A stretch of 62,000 nt of DNA from assembly GCF_030272615.1 (NCBI RefSeq), contig NC_081410.1:138050849-138112848 (forward strand). Direction: 5' to 3'. Positions 1 through 12,110 of this stretch are shown one piece after another. Origin of the DNA: Cryptomeria japonica (Eukaryota; Streptophyta; Pinopsida; Cupressales; Cupressaceae). Within the stretch, counting starts at the first letter, position 1, and every line of letters begins with the position of its first letter. The notes under the pieces are model-generated. The model saw nothing but the letters and a program-made list of their open reading frames with translations. It made no database searches and had not been told where the DNA came from. Made by a program: the position numbers and the translations under genes.

Positions 1-252
1 TGTCTGAATCCCTGTGATTGTCGACATAAAATAGATGGTGAAGAATGTGGGTCATTGGAATCCACAAAATGGCCCACAAGACTCTTTTTATTTACAAAAA
101 TCGAATATTGGATTATATAGGATATCCGATTTTAATGTATAATTTTGGTGGTCCCAAAAATTATTCCCATTGCCGCCTTTTTTTTACTGTTGCCACATTA
201 ATGGTAGTGGTAGAAATCCGATATCCAGTATTCGATTTCAATACTCATATTT

Positions 253-298
<46 letters not shown>

Positions 299-302
299 GA
301 GA

Positions 303-335
<33 letters not shown>

Positions 336-790
336 GAGCGGGGGGGAGGGGGAGAGGGAGAGAGGGTGAGGTGGGGGGAGGGGGAGAGAGAGAGAGATTA
401 GGGTAGATGGGAGAGAGAGATATTAGGGGAGAGACAGGGGAGGGGGAAGAGAGAGAGAGAGAGAGAGAGATTAGGGGAGAGACGAGGGAGGGGGAAGAGA
501 GAGAGAGAGAGGGGGGGAGGGAGAGATTAGGGGAGAGAGGGGGAGGGGGGAGGGGGAGAGAGATTAGGGGAAAGGGGGAAAGGGAAGGGGGAGAGAGATT
601 AGGGGAAAGGGGGAGAGAGAGAGGGAGAGGGGGATGGGGAGGGGGGAGGGGGAGGGAGAGAGAGAAATATTAGGGTAGAGGGGAGAGAGATTAGGGGAGA
701 GAGGGGGAGGGGGGGCGAGGGGGAGAGAGATTAGGGGAAAGGAGGAGAGAGAGAGGGAGAGGGGAGGGAGGGGGAGAGAGAGAGAGAGAT
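253..790. repeat. GA-rich microsatellite/minisatellite block
   Basis: Long (GA)n runs pass into a degenerate minisatellite in which a short attagggg-type unit recurs every few tens of bases, separated by purine tracts with many runs of four to seven G. One strand is almost purely purine. The open frames across this block are low-complexity artefacts (Arg/Glu or Leu/Ser/Pro runs) and are not genes. Confidence 0.9.
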
Positions 791-1410
791 TATGGTGTCC
801 TAAGGGGTCATAGGACACAATATGACCCCTTAGGACACCATAAGACCCATAACGACCTAATATGGTGTCATAAGGGGTCATATGTTGTCCTTAGGGGTCC
901 TATGGTGTCCCATGACCCCTTAGGACACCATATGACCCCTAAAAATGCCATATGGTGTCATAGGGGGTCATATGACCCATAACGACACCGTATAGAGTCG
1001 TAAAGGGTCATATTATGTCCTAAGGGGTCATATTGTGTCTTAAAGGGGTCATATGACACAATATGACCCATAATGACACAATTTGGTGTTTGTAAGGGGT
1101 CATATAGTGTCCTAAAGGGTCATAGGACCCAATATGACCCCTTAGGACACCATAGGACCCATAATGACCCAATATGGTGTCATAAGGGGTCGTATGTTGT
1201 CCTTAGGGATCATATGGTATCCATGACCCCTTAGGACACCATATGACCTCTAAACAACATCATATGGTGTCATAAGGGGTCATAGTGTGTCATAAGGTGG
1301 CAAGATGAACCATTATTACAATATAAAAGTAGTACCAATATTACTTACAAAAATTCGACACCTAAGGGGTCATATGGTGTCCTAATGGGTCATAGGACAC
1401 AATATGACCC
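790..1410. repeat. Tandem array A, ~20-bp monomers in both orientations
   Basis: The monomer is about ggtgtcctaaggggtcatat and appears both forward and as its reverse complement (atatgaccccttaggacacc), often alternating. Copies are diverged, with small indels and one interruption by unrelated sequence near 1300-1350. The taaggggtc core is shared with the larger arrays at 13830-15599, 28862-29624 and 32606-33062, so the arrays are probably related. Confidence 0.85.
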
Positions 1411-1451
1411 TTTCCCCCTCCCTCTCTCTATCTCTCCCCTCTCCCCTCTCC

Positions 1452-1501
<50 letters not shown>

Positions 1502-1555
1502 ATCTCTCTCTCTCTCTCTCTCCCCCCACTCCCCCCTCTCCCTCTCCCTAATATC
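1411..1555. repeat. CT-rich microsatellite block
   Basis: Pyrimidine-rich (CT)n with C runs, the complement in composition of the GA block at 253-790. It closes the array on the right side. Confidence 0.85.
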
Positions 1556-4150
1556 ATATACTAATTTATTTATAAATTAATATATTGTATATTACTATAT
1601 TATATATTAATAAAACAATAGATTAATTATGTGCAAATATAGTTATTGAATTTACTTATTAAAATCGGATATCGGATTGTACTGGATATCCAATTAATTT
1701 TTGTTGTACAAATTTAAAATTTAAAATTTTGGCTCGGGAATGTTTTGGATTTGGCTTGGAAGTGACAAGCCTAGAAAGTCAACTGAAAAAATTTGTTTTT
1801 TTAGTATTCCTTGATTTTCAAGACTTTACACTGGTGGCTAACGAATTATTTTATAGCCAAAATTGATAAAACGAAAAGATTTTTTTAAGGACGTTCTCAG
1901 CTTTCCAACAATATAAGGATTGTCTTATTTTAACTTTAATAAATAATTATTATTTATTTTCTAATTGAATTCTGACAAATGTCCTGATTGATAGACCGAT
2001 TGAAAAACACTCATAAACTTTCAAACGGTATGACATTTTTGAATCCGAAACATGCGTCACATCCTATACTTCATCTACTATAGGGAAAAAAAAAAAAAAT
2101 GAATTTCATAAGGTTTTGGACCAAGTTAAGGTGGTCCGGACGTAGGAGTTTCTAAATTTCTGAAAAGTTGTAAAAATTCATAAATAATTATTTACTTTAT
2201 AAAAAATTATAAAAAAATATGGGACACATCTAGACACGAAGTCAAATACTATATTATAAATCTTATAAAAAAATATTATGATTTGATTGTGATTAGGGTG
2301 GTCAGACATATGCCTACTTCTTATCTTTTTCCTGAATTTTAGTACCACTGCATTGAAATTTGAAATTTTTCATCAAATAGGAATTTTTTTCCAAAAAACA
2401 ACTACTAGCTTAGAAACTACATTCAATTTTCTATAGATTCTCTTCTTACATATTTTAAAAATAATATTCATAAATTATTCAAATTTTCATGTCAAGTTGC
2501 ATAACTCTTATTTTCTAAAATTTCATTGCCACTTAAGGGCCTATTTGGCACACCATGATCCTGCACATACCCCTTAGCAAGCTAAGGAACTAGATGATCT
2601 CAAGTGTGTTGTCGGCTCTATGGTTTAGGTAGAGAAAGAGGTTGTGGAGATTCTTAATAATTTCTCTTAGTTTTGTTGTCCTGTGCTATTGGTTGTCCCT
2701 TTGTTGTTGTTGTGTTGTCCTTTTGTTCCTTTTGGTTTTCTTGTTGGCTTTTTGTTTCTGCAAATTGTTTCTGTTTGTTGTTATGTTCTTTCTAGCTGGG
2801 TCTTTCTTGTTTTATCTCTTTTCTAATACACTGTAAATGGTTTTGGGGCCCCTTAAAAACCTATTTTTCATGTAATCAAAAACAAATTTATTATTTCTTA
2901 AATGGATGAGGGAGTCACCTTGGTAAAGTGGTATGTATCACATGCGATAATTAAATGTTAATTTTTTATTGTAATTTTTACACTAATGTACTAGTAGAAA
3001 TAGATATATTGATGTGTGTCTATATATATATATATATATATAAAGCTACATATCTACCTGTCTTGAAGACCATAATGTAAACTATACCTTACATATTGCA
3101 ATTCAAAATATTATATCAAAACAACACAAATGACTCTCCATGAACATATGTGGGACAAGTCCCCTTCTTCTTCCACTATCTTCCCCTTTAATTTAGCCCC
3201 ATGTAGGTAGGAAGACTCTCCAACAACAACATCTCCTATATATCCCTCCAAAGATATATTGAGCAAGGGCCTTGTTTCCCCCTCGTCAAAGTTTTTCCTC
3301 ACCTTTGGCAGACACTACAAATCCTTTTATCACATGTTTTATGAACCATTTATATATTGATATATTTGTGATGGGTAAGTGCACAAAGATGGGGGACCAA
3401 AAAGGGGTCTTAAGATGCCACTTTTTTTTTGAAATGAGGAAAGCCTGAACTTTGATGAGAAATTGAAGATAGGTACACTCTAAATTTCAAGATGCAACAA
3501 GGATAAAAGTTGAATTGCTCTAAATATACTTTCTAAACTACTAATTTGTTTTGAAAATGGAGGAGATTAAGGGTTTCAAAAAGGGGCACCACATTTATTG
3601 GTCCTATTTTTTCAGAAAAAGTAACATAGCACGGAATGTGGTGCCCCTAAAACATCAACTTTTTTTTAGAATTTTAAAAATCGCTCTAGTGAGAAAGTAG
3701 CTAACACATTGAAGTTCATGCCAGATTTTTCGACTAATTTTTTTATAAATATTTGAATTTTTACGAATTTCCGAAGTGGACACATCCTTAAACACAGAAA
3801 TTTGAGCATGCTCACCCCCAAAATTTGTGACAACTAATAAAAAATGAGAACTTTTTTTTTAAATTGTGTAGAATGGAGTTTAGTTTCTAAAAATGTATTT
3901 TTTTTCAAAAATTGATAAACGAGTAAAAATCTATGGCCAAAATACAACATGTTGGTTTTTGACAAAAAATAGACACACTAACAAAAGAAATTATGGATGA
4001 AGACCTTACCATTATCAAAATTTGAAAAGAATTATATGGATGGATAGCTAAGAGAGAGCTTGAAGATTATATGGTATTTTTTTAATTACATTGAAACACG
4101 TGCAAACCTGACGGAGAGCATAGACAAAAAAGTTAGAATTTTTTTAATAT
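1556..4150. other. AT-rich region without a recognisable gene
   Basis: No coding signal beyond short chance frames. It contains a (TA)n tract near 3030, several poly-A/T runs, and a T/G-rich stretch at about 2530-2885 ending in ...catgtaatcaaaaacaa. That stretch has the look of a plant LINE 3' tail, but I cannot confirm it. A sequence at 3373 (gggtaagtgcacaaagatgg) recurs at 58321 and partly at 12635, and may mark an element end. Confidence 0.5.
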
Positions 4151-4517
4151 TTGTTGGAAAACACGTCTCAGGCCTGAGAAGGGCATCCAAGCCTTTGGGT
4201 TGGATGCCCAAGGCAAATCCAAGCCTTAGGCTTGGTGTTTTTCCAAGGCTTTTCATTTGGCGCACGCCAAATATGGTGCATGCCAAATTTGGCACACGGC
4301 AAATGAAAAAAAATTCAAAATACCATTTGGCGCACACCAAATATATTTCATAGCAATTTTGCCATATTAGAAAACATAAAGTGTTTTATCTTTGAATATA
4401 TACATAAAATATAACATATAACATTTAAGGAAGAGACCAAAGAGATAATGCTGATATGAGCATGTTGATTATTGAAATTTGACTAGTCTGATTACTGAAA
4501 TTTGACTAGTCTGGAAT

Positions 4518-5764
4518 TGTTGGCAATATGCAAGTATTGAGTATGTGTTGTCGTTGATGTCAATACTGTACTCCAATTGGACATGGTTCTATCCTGGTTG
4601 GACCTGTTTCGGTTTGACTCAGTTTTGGCTGAGGTTTTAGGAGATTGTGATCCGCTATGATCAAATTGTTGGATTCGATTTTGGATGGTTATTTAGGGTG
4701 ATTATATGCTTTTCATATTCAGTTGGTTCATGATTTGGTTCTCTAGAAGCTATCGTTTATGTCCTAGTTTGTTGGTTGATATTCTTGGTACCGGTTGACA
4801 GTATCGGTTGGTGATATTTGATGAAATGGTTAAGTGGTTTTGATCCGGCTTCTAGAAATGGTTCCTAACGTGCTTAAGGTGATCTTGATCATGTCCTAAT
4901 TGTTTGGTGGCTTCGCATTGGCTGGTGTGATGATTTGGTGATCCTATTTGGGTCTAGTTGGTTATTATATGTTATTGACACTGAGGGTTTCTACCGGTTG
5001 GTGTAACATGTTGCATTTGGTCTTGGCGCGATTTTCGGTGGTTATAATTATTTGAGAATTTGAATTAGGTCCATGTTATGTAATGTAAATCATAATATTG
5101 GTCTGGTGGTATCATGTGATGTAATTTATGTAATTATAAGTTATGGGTTTAGGGTTTAGATGACCTTGCTTATGAAGGTTGATGATCTGTATATATAGGT
5201 GATATATTCATGTAATTTGTATGGTATGGTTATCTTTGCATTATCAGAGAGAGGTTTATGTGCGAACAAGGATATATCATTCAGTGAAGGGTTTGTGGAA
5301 AGTTTGGTGTTGCAAGGCAAACATCTTAGCTTAACTGGAACTATATTGAGCATTAAGAGATGCTATCTTCACAGTTCATTTCCTCCAGATTGTAGTCTGA
5401 TGTTTATGTAAGTCAGTGAGACTTCCCTTTGTGATGAGAAGGTGCTCTAGGAGGTTGGCCTGATTGCAAGTGCAATCCCCATTGTAATATTTCACATACT
5501 ACTACAGAAGTATTATATGACTGTGGGTAGGGTTTCCCACCATGGTTTTTCCCTTAACCAATTTTTCCATGTCAAAAATATTGGTGTTATGTGTTGTGTG
5601 CTTACATGATTTATTTTTCACCATGCTCTTTTCATTGTGCTCTGGTAGAAAGTTTATAATTTGCATCAATTGTTAATTGTTTAACTTGTGGAAAACTGAT
5701 TCACCCCCCCCCTTTCAGTTTTCCTCTGGTTCATTGTAAGTATTGTAATCAGAACTTGTTAACA
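4518..5764 (+). repeat. 5' LTR of copia-1
   Basis: Begins TGTTGGCAAT and ends ...TTAACA just before the PBS, about 1,247 bp. The 3' LTR is the matching copy. A TATA-like sequence lies at 5190. Downstream come a conserved block (cagtgagactt..., tgatgagaa..., gctctagg), a wheat-germ-like ggtttttccctt motif, and a poly-C tract flanked by a perfect 10-bp inverted repeat. Confidence 0.9.
5190..5199 (+). promoter_or_regulatory. Candidate TATA box in copia-1 5' LTR
   Basis: Reads TATATATAGG inside the LTR. The same motif is kept in the 3' LTR near 10953. The position is reasonable for a U3 core promoter, but the transcription start is not visible. Confidence 0.5.
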
Positions 5765-5766
5765 AT

Positions 5767-5778
5767 TGGTATCAAAGC
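5767..5778 (+). other. Primer binding site of copia-1
   Basis: TGGTATCAAAGC lies two bases after the LTR end. It matches the complement of the 3' end of plant initiator methionine tRNA (TGGTATCAGAGC) with one mismatch. Confidence 0.85.
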
Positions 5779-5819
5779 AAGGTCCTCTCTACAGAAGTTT
5801 AACTGCTTGAGGAGATCTG

Positions 5820-6890
5820 ATGGCATCAAGTTCTACATTTAATCCCTATCGGAAGGAGAGTCCTAGATTTGATGGAACAAATCACAAATTATGGAAGGAT
5901 TGAATGAAGATTCAGTTGAGATGTCTTGAAGCTAAAGTTTGTGAGATAGTAGAGAAAGGGCATACACCTCATGATCCTAATTATGGAACTCTGGCACCTC
6001 CTGATGAACATAAGAGATTTTATAATGATGTTAGAGAAAAAGAAGCATTGTTAAGTTCCCTATCTGATGAGAAATTGTTGAGTGTCATAGAGCTAGAAAA
6101 TGCAAAGCAGATCTGGTTGAAGCTTGAAACTATATATGAAGGTGACCAAGCAGTAAAGATTACAAAACTTGAAGGTTTTCAGGTGAGATATGAAAATTTG
6201 AAGATGGAAGAAGATGAGAAGATAAGTTGTTTCATGGATAGAGTGAATGAGATTGTCATGGGAATGAAATGTTGTGGTGGAACAGTTAATGAGGATGATA
6301 TTGTTTCAAAAATTCTGAGAGTTTTACCTTTGGCTTACAAGATGAAGGTTACTGTAGTAAATGAACTCTGGACAATGTCATATACCCCTATTACCAAAGA
6401 TACATTACTTGGGAAATTAACTTCTTTTGAACTTGAAGAGATTGGAGATTAGAATGCTACTAAAATAGAGACTACATTTAAAGCATCTGCCTCCGGTAAG
6501 AAGAAGATAGATTGGAAAGAGTTATATGCTAAAGAGTTGCAAGACATTGAAAGAGAAGACAAAGAACTTGAAGAATTGGAAGTGCCCTAATTGCTAGAAG
6601 AATCCCTAAAGGACCAGTTGGAAGTAAGTATGAAGGAAAAGTTCCCTTTAAATATTTTTCATGCAATAAGATTGGTCATTTTTCTTTTAGATGTCCTGAA
6701 AGAGCTGCTTGGAATCATGAAAGATTTAAGAGGAATTATAAGCCTAATCCAGAATATCAGATCAAACCTAGATATATAAGGAATAAGGATGAATCATGTT
6801 ACTATGTTGGTGATGATGATTTTGGTATTACTGATGATTCTGATGATGATGAACCTATAAGTGGATCCGGTAATGGAAGCTCATGAAAAG
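5820..6890 (+). pseudogene. copia-1 gag remnant
   Basis: The start codon at 5820 opens a Gag-like protein with a SPRFDGTNHKLWKD segment, as expected near the N-terminus of copia Gag. An in-frame TGA at about 5901 breaks it, the frame resumes at 5904, and it stops again at about 6450. Sequence around 6640-6720 still encodes a zinc-knuckle-like stretch, but in a shifted frame. The same region is better preserved in copia-3 (44503-45480). Gag would form the virus-like particle and bind RNA; this copy cannot make a full protein. Confidence 0.85.
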
Positions 6891-6974
6891 ATTGGGTCTT
6901 TAATGCTATCAAGGATTAATCTCGAGAACCTATCAATGATACAACTCATACTAAGGAGAAGGATCTAGCTGCTA

Positions 6975-9900
6975 AAATTGAAGAGAAATGAATGGGTTAT
7001 AGATAGTGGTTGCTCACATCACATGACTGGTGATAAGAGGAAATTCCTAACTCTGCAAGAATTTGATAGTGGACTATTTAGACTTGGAGATAACAAGGCA
7101 TGTAGAATCAAAGGCAAAGGAACAATATCCCTAGATGGTAAGACTAATTCTAACAATATTTATTATGTTGAAGGTTCGAAGAATAATATTTTGAGTGTAG
7201 GTCAGATGGTGGATAGAGGATTTCATTTGTAATTCAAGGATGGAAAATGCAAGATTATCAATAGATCTGGATTGGAAATTGCATCTAGTACTCAGACCAA
7301 AGGAAATATCTTTCATTTGAACTTCGATGAGAAGGCTTGCTTGATTGCTCAGATTGATGAAAGTTGGCTATGGCATAAAAGGATGTGTCACGTGAATTTT
7401 GATTGCATAGTGAAGATCAGTTCAACCCAGGCTGTTAGAGATTTGCCCAAGATTATCAAGCCTCACAATTCGGTATATAGAGAATGTCAAATGGGTAAGA
7501 AAGTTATAACTTCCTTCAAAAGCATACATGATAGATCTAACAGAATTCTTGATTCTAGTCATATTGATTTGTGTGGACCAATAAGGACTAAAATTTCTCA
7601 AGGTGATAGATACTTTATGTTGCTTATTGATGATTACTCTAGAATGACGTGGGTTACATTTTTGAAAGAAAAATCGGAAGCTCTTGAGAAATTCAAAATA
7701 TTCAAAGCTATGGTTGAGACAGAAACAAGATTGAAGATAAAATGCTTAAGATAAAATAAAGGTGGTGAGTTTACATCTAGTGAGTTCAACAATTTTTGTG
7801 AGAAGCATGGAATCAGAAGGCAATTATCCACACTTAGAACTCCACAGCAAAATGGAATAGTGGAAAGGAAGAACATAACTATCTTAGATGCTGCAAGGAC
7901 AATGATGATGGAAGCCAAATTGCCCAATATTTATTGGAGAGAAGTTGGCAATACTGTGGTATACACTTTCAATAGAGTACACATAATAGGTGATACTGAT
8001 AAGACTCCTTATGAATTATAGTTTGGTCATACTCCTATTGTCAAGTATTTGATAATTTTTGGAATTAAATGTTATATTAAAAGAGATGATGCATTAGGGA
8101 AATTTGATCCTAGATGTGATGAAGGAATATTTTTGGGCTATTCTACTAAGATTAAGGCATATAGATGTTATAACAAAAGATTGCAAAGGATAATGGAAAG
8201 CATAAATGTCAAAGTGGATGAGCAAGGCAATAATCATATCAGATCATATGACTATGGACCAGAAGATGAAATTGTCAGATCAGAATCGGTTATACAAGAA
8301 TCAGTTCAGAGCATTGATACAGTTGCTCTGGTAACATAAAAAAATTCCATAGTAACTGTTGAAGAGCATAAAGAGTTAGAAAGTCAAGATAATCCAAAGA
8401 CTCCCAGGGTTGTAAAGTTGAATCATTTTGAAGATCAAATCATTGGAGACAAGAGGAAAGGTGTCATGACAAGAAGAAGGTTAGCTACTGAAGAGGTATG
8501 CTTAATTTCTCAAGTTGAACTGGAATAATGTATTGAAGCATGTAAAGATGAGAATTGGATGAAAGCAATGGAAGAGGAATTAGATCAGATAAAAAAGAAT
8601 AACACATGGGAACTGGTTCCTAGGCCTAAAGATAAAAATGTTATCAGAATTAAATGGGTTTTCAGGAATAAATTAAATGAAGAAGGTTAGGTTGTAAGAA
8701 ACAAAGCTAGATTGGTTTGCAAAGGTTACTCACAACAAGAAGAAATTGATTATGATGAATCCTATGCTCCAGTTGCAAGGATTGAAGTAGTAAGACTATT
8801 TCTTGCCTATGTTGCACACAAGAACTACAAGGTATATCAAATAGATGTCAAATGTGCCTTTTCTAAATGGAGATCTTGAAGAAGAAGTCTACATTGAGCA
8901 GCCTGATGGATTTTCATTATCAGAGGATAAGGACATGGTTTTTAGATTGAAGAAAGCTTTATATGGATTGAAACAAGCCCCTAGGGCCTGTTATGCTAGA
9001 TTGGATAAGTATCTTTCAAAGCTCAAATTTAGAAAAGGTAATGCTGATAGCAAATTATATTATAAGATTGAGCATGATGACATACAGATCATTGAAGTAT
9101 TTGTTGATGATATCATTAAAGTTTATGATTGGTGAGATGAAATTTTTCTTAGGTTTGTAAATTACTCAGACTGATAAAGGTATTTTCATTTGTCAAACTA
9201 AATATGTGAAAGAATTGCTTAAGAAATTAGGACTTGAAAACTCAAAACTAGTTGGAACCCCTATGATAAGCGGTTGTAAATTGTCAAAGGAAGATGAATC
9301 TCCTATAGTGAACTCATCTAGATACAAATCAATGATTGGTGGATTATTGTACTTAACTCAGATCAGACCAGATATAATGAATGTTGTCTACATTGCTTCT
9401 AGATTTCAGTCTGATCCAAGAGAAAGTCATGAAATTGTTGTTAAAATAAAATTTAAAAGATATTTGGCAAGAACAACAGATTATTGGTTGTTGTATCCAA
9501 AGGAAGATGATTTCAGATTATGTGCCTATACAGATTAGGCAGGAGATGTTGATGATCGAAAGAGCACTATAGGTGGCACATTATTTCTTGGGAATAAATT
9601 GGTCTTATGGCTTAGCAAGAAACAATCATGCACTTCATTATTTACTGTTGAAGCTGAATATGTAGTTGTTGCAACAAATCACACTCAAATCTTGTGGATG
9701 AAGCAAATGTTGAAGGATATAAGGGTAAGTTATGATGAGCCTATTGTTATTCATTGTGATAATACAACTACTTGTGATATGTCAAAGAATTTGGTATTTC
9801 ATTCCAAATCAAAACACATATCTATAAGGTATAATTTCTTGAAGGAAAAGGTTGAAACAAAGGAAGTCAGATTGGTATATGTTCCCACTAAGGAACAGAT

Positions 9901-9990
9901 TGCAGATATTCTAACTCAGTCATTTCCTAAAGATACTTTTGAATATCTCAAAGATCATTTGGGGGTCACCACCCCTCCAAAAGAGACTTA
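6975..9990 (+). pseudogene. copia-1 pol remnant (protease, integrase, RT, RNase H)
   Basis: The order is Ty1/copia. The protease keeps WVIDSGCSHHMTGDK at about 6995. The integrase follows with the GAG-pre segment LWHKRMCHVNFD and DRYFMLLIDDYSRMTWV. The reverse transcriptase keeps [30 protein letters not shown] and FVDD at about 9103. RNase H keeps VEAEYVVVATNHTQILWMKQ and ends around KDHLGV near 9970. Many stops and frameshifts break it (for example 7230, 7753, 8021, 8337, 8526, 8688, near 8860 and 9537). Just after FVDD about 60 bp are missing relative to copia-3, removing part of the RT. It is non-functional. Confidence 0.9.
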
Positions 9991-10282
9991 GAGATGCAGG
10001 GATGCATCCATCCGGTGAGCTTATCAAATATATTTTATGATCCAGGTTTATGGGATGATGTTGTTGCTCAGGGGGAGTAGTCAATTGTTTGGTTTGGCAT
10101 CTACCCTTTGTCATTGATGTCAAAGAGGGATAGGTGTTCACGTGAAAAATAGAAAATCTTAGGGGAGAGAGATATTGTATGGGGAAGAGTTATTTTTGGA
10201 GTTTTGTGGAGATTATTCGGCATTCCTTGGCACTTGGATGTTTTTCACATTTAGTGTTGCCATCAATGCCAAAGGGGGAGAT
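9991..10282 (+). other. copia-1 pre-LTR region with repeated polypurine tracts
   Basis: Non-coding stretch between the pol end and the 3' LTR. It holds cagggggag near 10070, ttaggggagag near 10160 and the LTR-adjacent aaagggggaga at 10271-10281. The last is the probable primer for plus-strand DNA synthesis. Multiple such tracts are a Sirevirus trait. Confidence 0.75.
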
Positions 10283-11521
10283 TGCTGGAAATATGAAAGT
10301 ATTGATTATGTTTTGTCATTGATGTCAACACTATTCTAGTTAGACATGGTTCCGTCCTGGTTGGACCTGTTCGGGTTTGACTAGGTTTTGGCTGAGGTTT
10401 TCAGAGATTCTGATTTGGTATGATCAAATTATTGGATTCAGTTTTGGATCGCTATTCAGGATGATTATATACTTGTAATATTTAGTTGGTTCATGATTTG
10501 GTGCTCCGGAAGCTATCATTTATGTTCTGGTTTGTCGGTTTATATTCTTGGTACCGGTTGACAGTACGAGTTTATGATATTTGATGAAATGGTTAAGTGG
10601 TTTTAATCCGACTTCTAGAAATAGTTCCTAACATGCTGAAGGTGTTCTTGATTGTGCCCTAATTTTTTGGTGACTTCGCATTGGCTGGCATGATGTTTTG
10701 GTGATCCTATTTGGGTCCGCTTGGTTATTCTATGTTATTGACACTGAGGGTTTCTACCGGTTGGTGAAACATGTTGCATTTGGTCTTGGCACGATTTTTC
10801 GATGGTTATAATTATTTGGGAATTTGAATTAGGTTCATTCTATGTAATGTAAATCATAATATTGGCCCGGTAGTATTGTGTCATGTAATTTATGTAATTT
10901 TAAGTTATGGGTTTAGGGTTTAGTTGACCTTTCTTATTAAGGTTGATGATTTGTATATATAGGTGATATATTCATGTAATTTGTATGGTATGATTATGTC
11001 TACATTATCATAGAGAGGTTTATGTGTATTGAACAAGGATATATCATTTAGCGAAGGGTTTGTGGAAAGTTTGGTATTGCAGGGAAAACATTTGTGCTTA
11101 ACCAGAATTGTATTAAGCATTAGGAGATGCTATCTTCGCAGTTCATTTCCTCTGGATTATAGTCTAATATTTATGTAAGTCAGTGAGACTTCCCTTTGTG
11201 ATGAGCAGTGCGCTCTAGGTGATTGGCCTAATTGCAAGTGCAATCCCCATTGTAATATTTCACATATTGTTGCAAAAGTATTATCTGATTGTGGGTAGGG
11301 TTTCCCACCGTGGTTTTTCCCTTAACCGGGTTTTTTACGTCAAAAATATTGGTGTTGTGTGTTGTGTGCTTACATGATTTATTTTTTACTATGTTGTTTT
11401 CATTATGCTCTAGTAGAAAGTTTATAATCTGCATTAATTGTTTAACTTGTGGAAAACAAATTCACTCCCCCTCTCAGTTTTGCTCTAGTTCATTATCACT
11501 ATTGGAATCAGAACTTTTTCA
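10283..11521 (+). repeat. 3' LTR of copia-1
   Basis: Begins TGCTGGAAAT directly after the polypurine tract and ends ...TTTTTCA, about 1,239 bp. It aligns along its whole length with 4518-5764, with many substitutions and small indels. Confidence 0.9.
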
Positions 11522-12110
11522 TAGAAATTTATATGAATACTCTAAAAACTAAAATCTTCATTATAGCTCCTAGAGATCTAGAACCACTCTCAAACATCCT
11601 AACAATATATACATAAAATATAACTTAACATGCCAAATTTATTTCATAGCAATTTTGCCATATAAAACACAAAGTGTTTTCTCTTCGAATATATACATAA
11701 AATATAACATATAACATTTAAGGAAGAGACCAAAGAGATAATGCTTATACAAGCATGTTGATTACTGAAATTTGACCAACTCTAAAATTTATATGAATAC
11801 TCTAAAAACTAGAATCTACAATATAGCTCCTAGAGATCTGGAACCACTCTCAAACATCTTGACAATATATACATAAAATATATAAAGTATATATTTTATG
11901 TATATATTTCATGTGTATATATTTTATGTGTATATTTTATATGAATACTCTAAAAACTAGAATCTGCATTATAGCTCCTAGAGATCTGGAACCACTCTCA
12001 AACATCCTGTCAGGATGTTTGATAGTGGTTCCAGATCTCTAGGAGCTATAATGCAGATTCTATTTTTTAGAGTACTCATATAAATTTATGACAGTCAAAT
12101 TTCAGTAATC
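11522..12110. repeat. ~90-bp repeat units with near-perfect palindrome
   Basis: Direct copies of a unit (tatgaatactctaaaaact, agctcctagagatctggaacc, actctcaaacatcc) lie at about 11525, 11786 and 11937. The last copy is followed at once by its reverse complement, giving a palindrome centred at 12010 (cctgtcagg) with arms of about 70 bp. The unit also occurs in the arms at 12987-13250 and 33400-33490. Confidence 0.8.

Larger units (their letters stand above)
98..1695. mobile_element. Foldback-like structure 1: inverted flanks, GA block, 20-bp array, CT block
   Basis: The two ends carry an inverted repeat built on gatatccgattttaat (left, about 98-136, with a second partial copy at 212-236) and attaaaatcggatatc (right, about 1658-1695). 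Between them lie a GA-rich block, an array of ~20-bp monomers and a CT-rich block, so the whole unit is roughly symmetric. There is no transposase or other coding region. The structure resembles a foldback or long-TIR non-autonomous transposon. Exact termini and a target duplication are not clear, so the boundaries are approximate. Confidence 0.4.
4518..11521 (+). mobile_element. Copia-1: degraded Ty1/copia LTR retrotransposon (Sirevirus-like)
   Basis: A complete but decayed element of about 7.0 kb, with both LTRs, PBS, gag and pol remnants and a polypurine tract, all on the plus strand. Domain order is Gag, protease, integrase, reverse transcriptase, RNase H, which is Ty1/copia order. Several GGGGGAG tracts lie in the untranslated stretch before the 3' LTR, a feature known from Sireviruses. 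Flanks read ggaat on the left and tagaaa on the right, so the target duplication is imperfect or lost. It sits inside a foldback-type repeat whose sequence resumes on each side. The LTRs are clearly diverged, implying an old insertion. Confidence 0.9.

Noticed and set aside
45-881. Open frames of 88-118 codons rich in Arg/Glu or Leu/Ser/Pro
   Set aside because: They run through GA/CT microsatellite DNA and have no complexity or homology; they exist because a dinucleotide repeat lacks stops.
2642-2836. 64-codon hydrophobic frame resembling a small membrane protein
   Set aside because: Arises from a T/G-rich low-complexity stretch (Leu/Phe/Cys/Val only); no supporting context.
2530-2885. LINE 3' end
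   Set aside because: T/G-rich with a LINE-like tail, but no reverse transcriptase or target duplication; too weak to list as a feature of its own.
4060-4353. 97-codon frame and its antisense
   Set aside because: Covers the repeated catttggcgca motif of a foldback repeat; both strands are open by chance.
4513-11526. Clean 5-bp target duplication for copia-1
   Set aside because: ggaat on the left and tagaa(a) on the right do not match well enough; left as imperfect.
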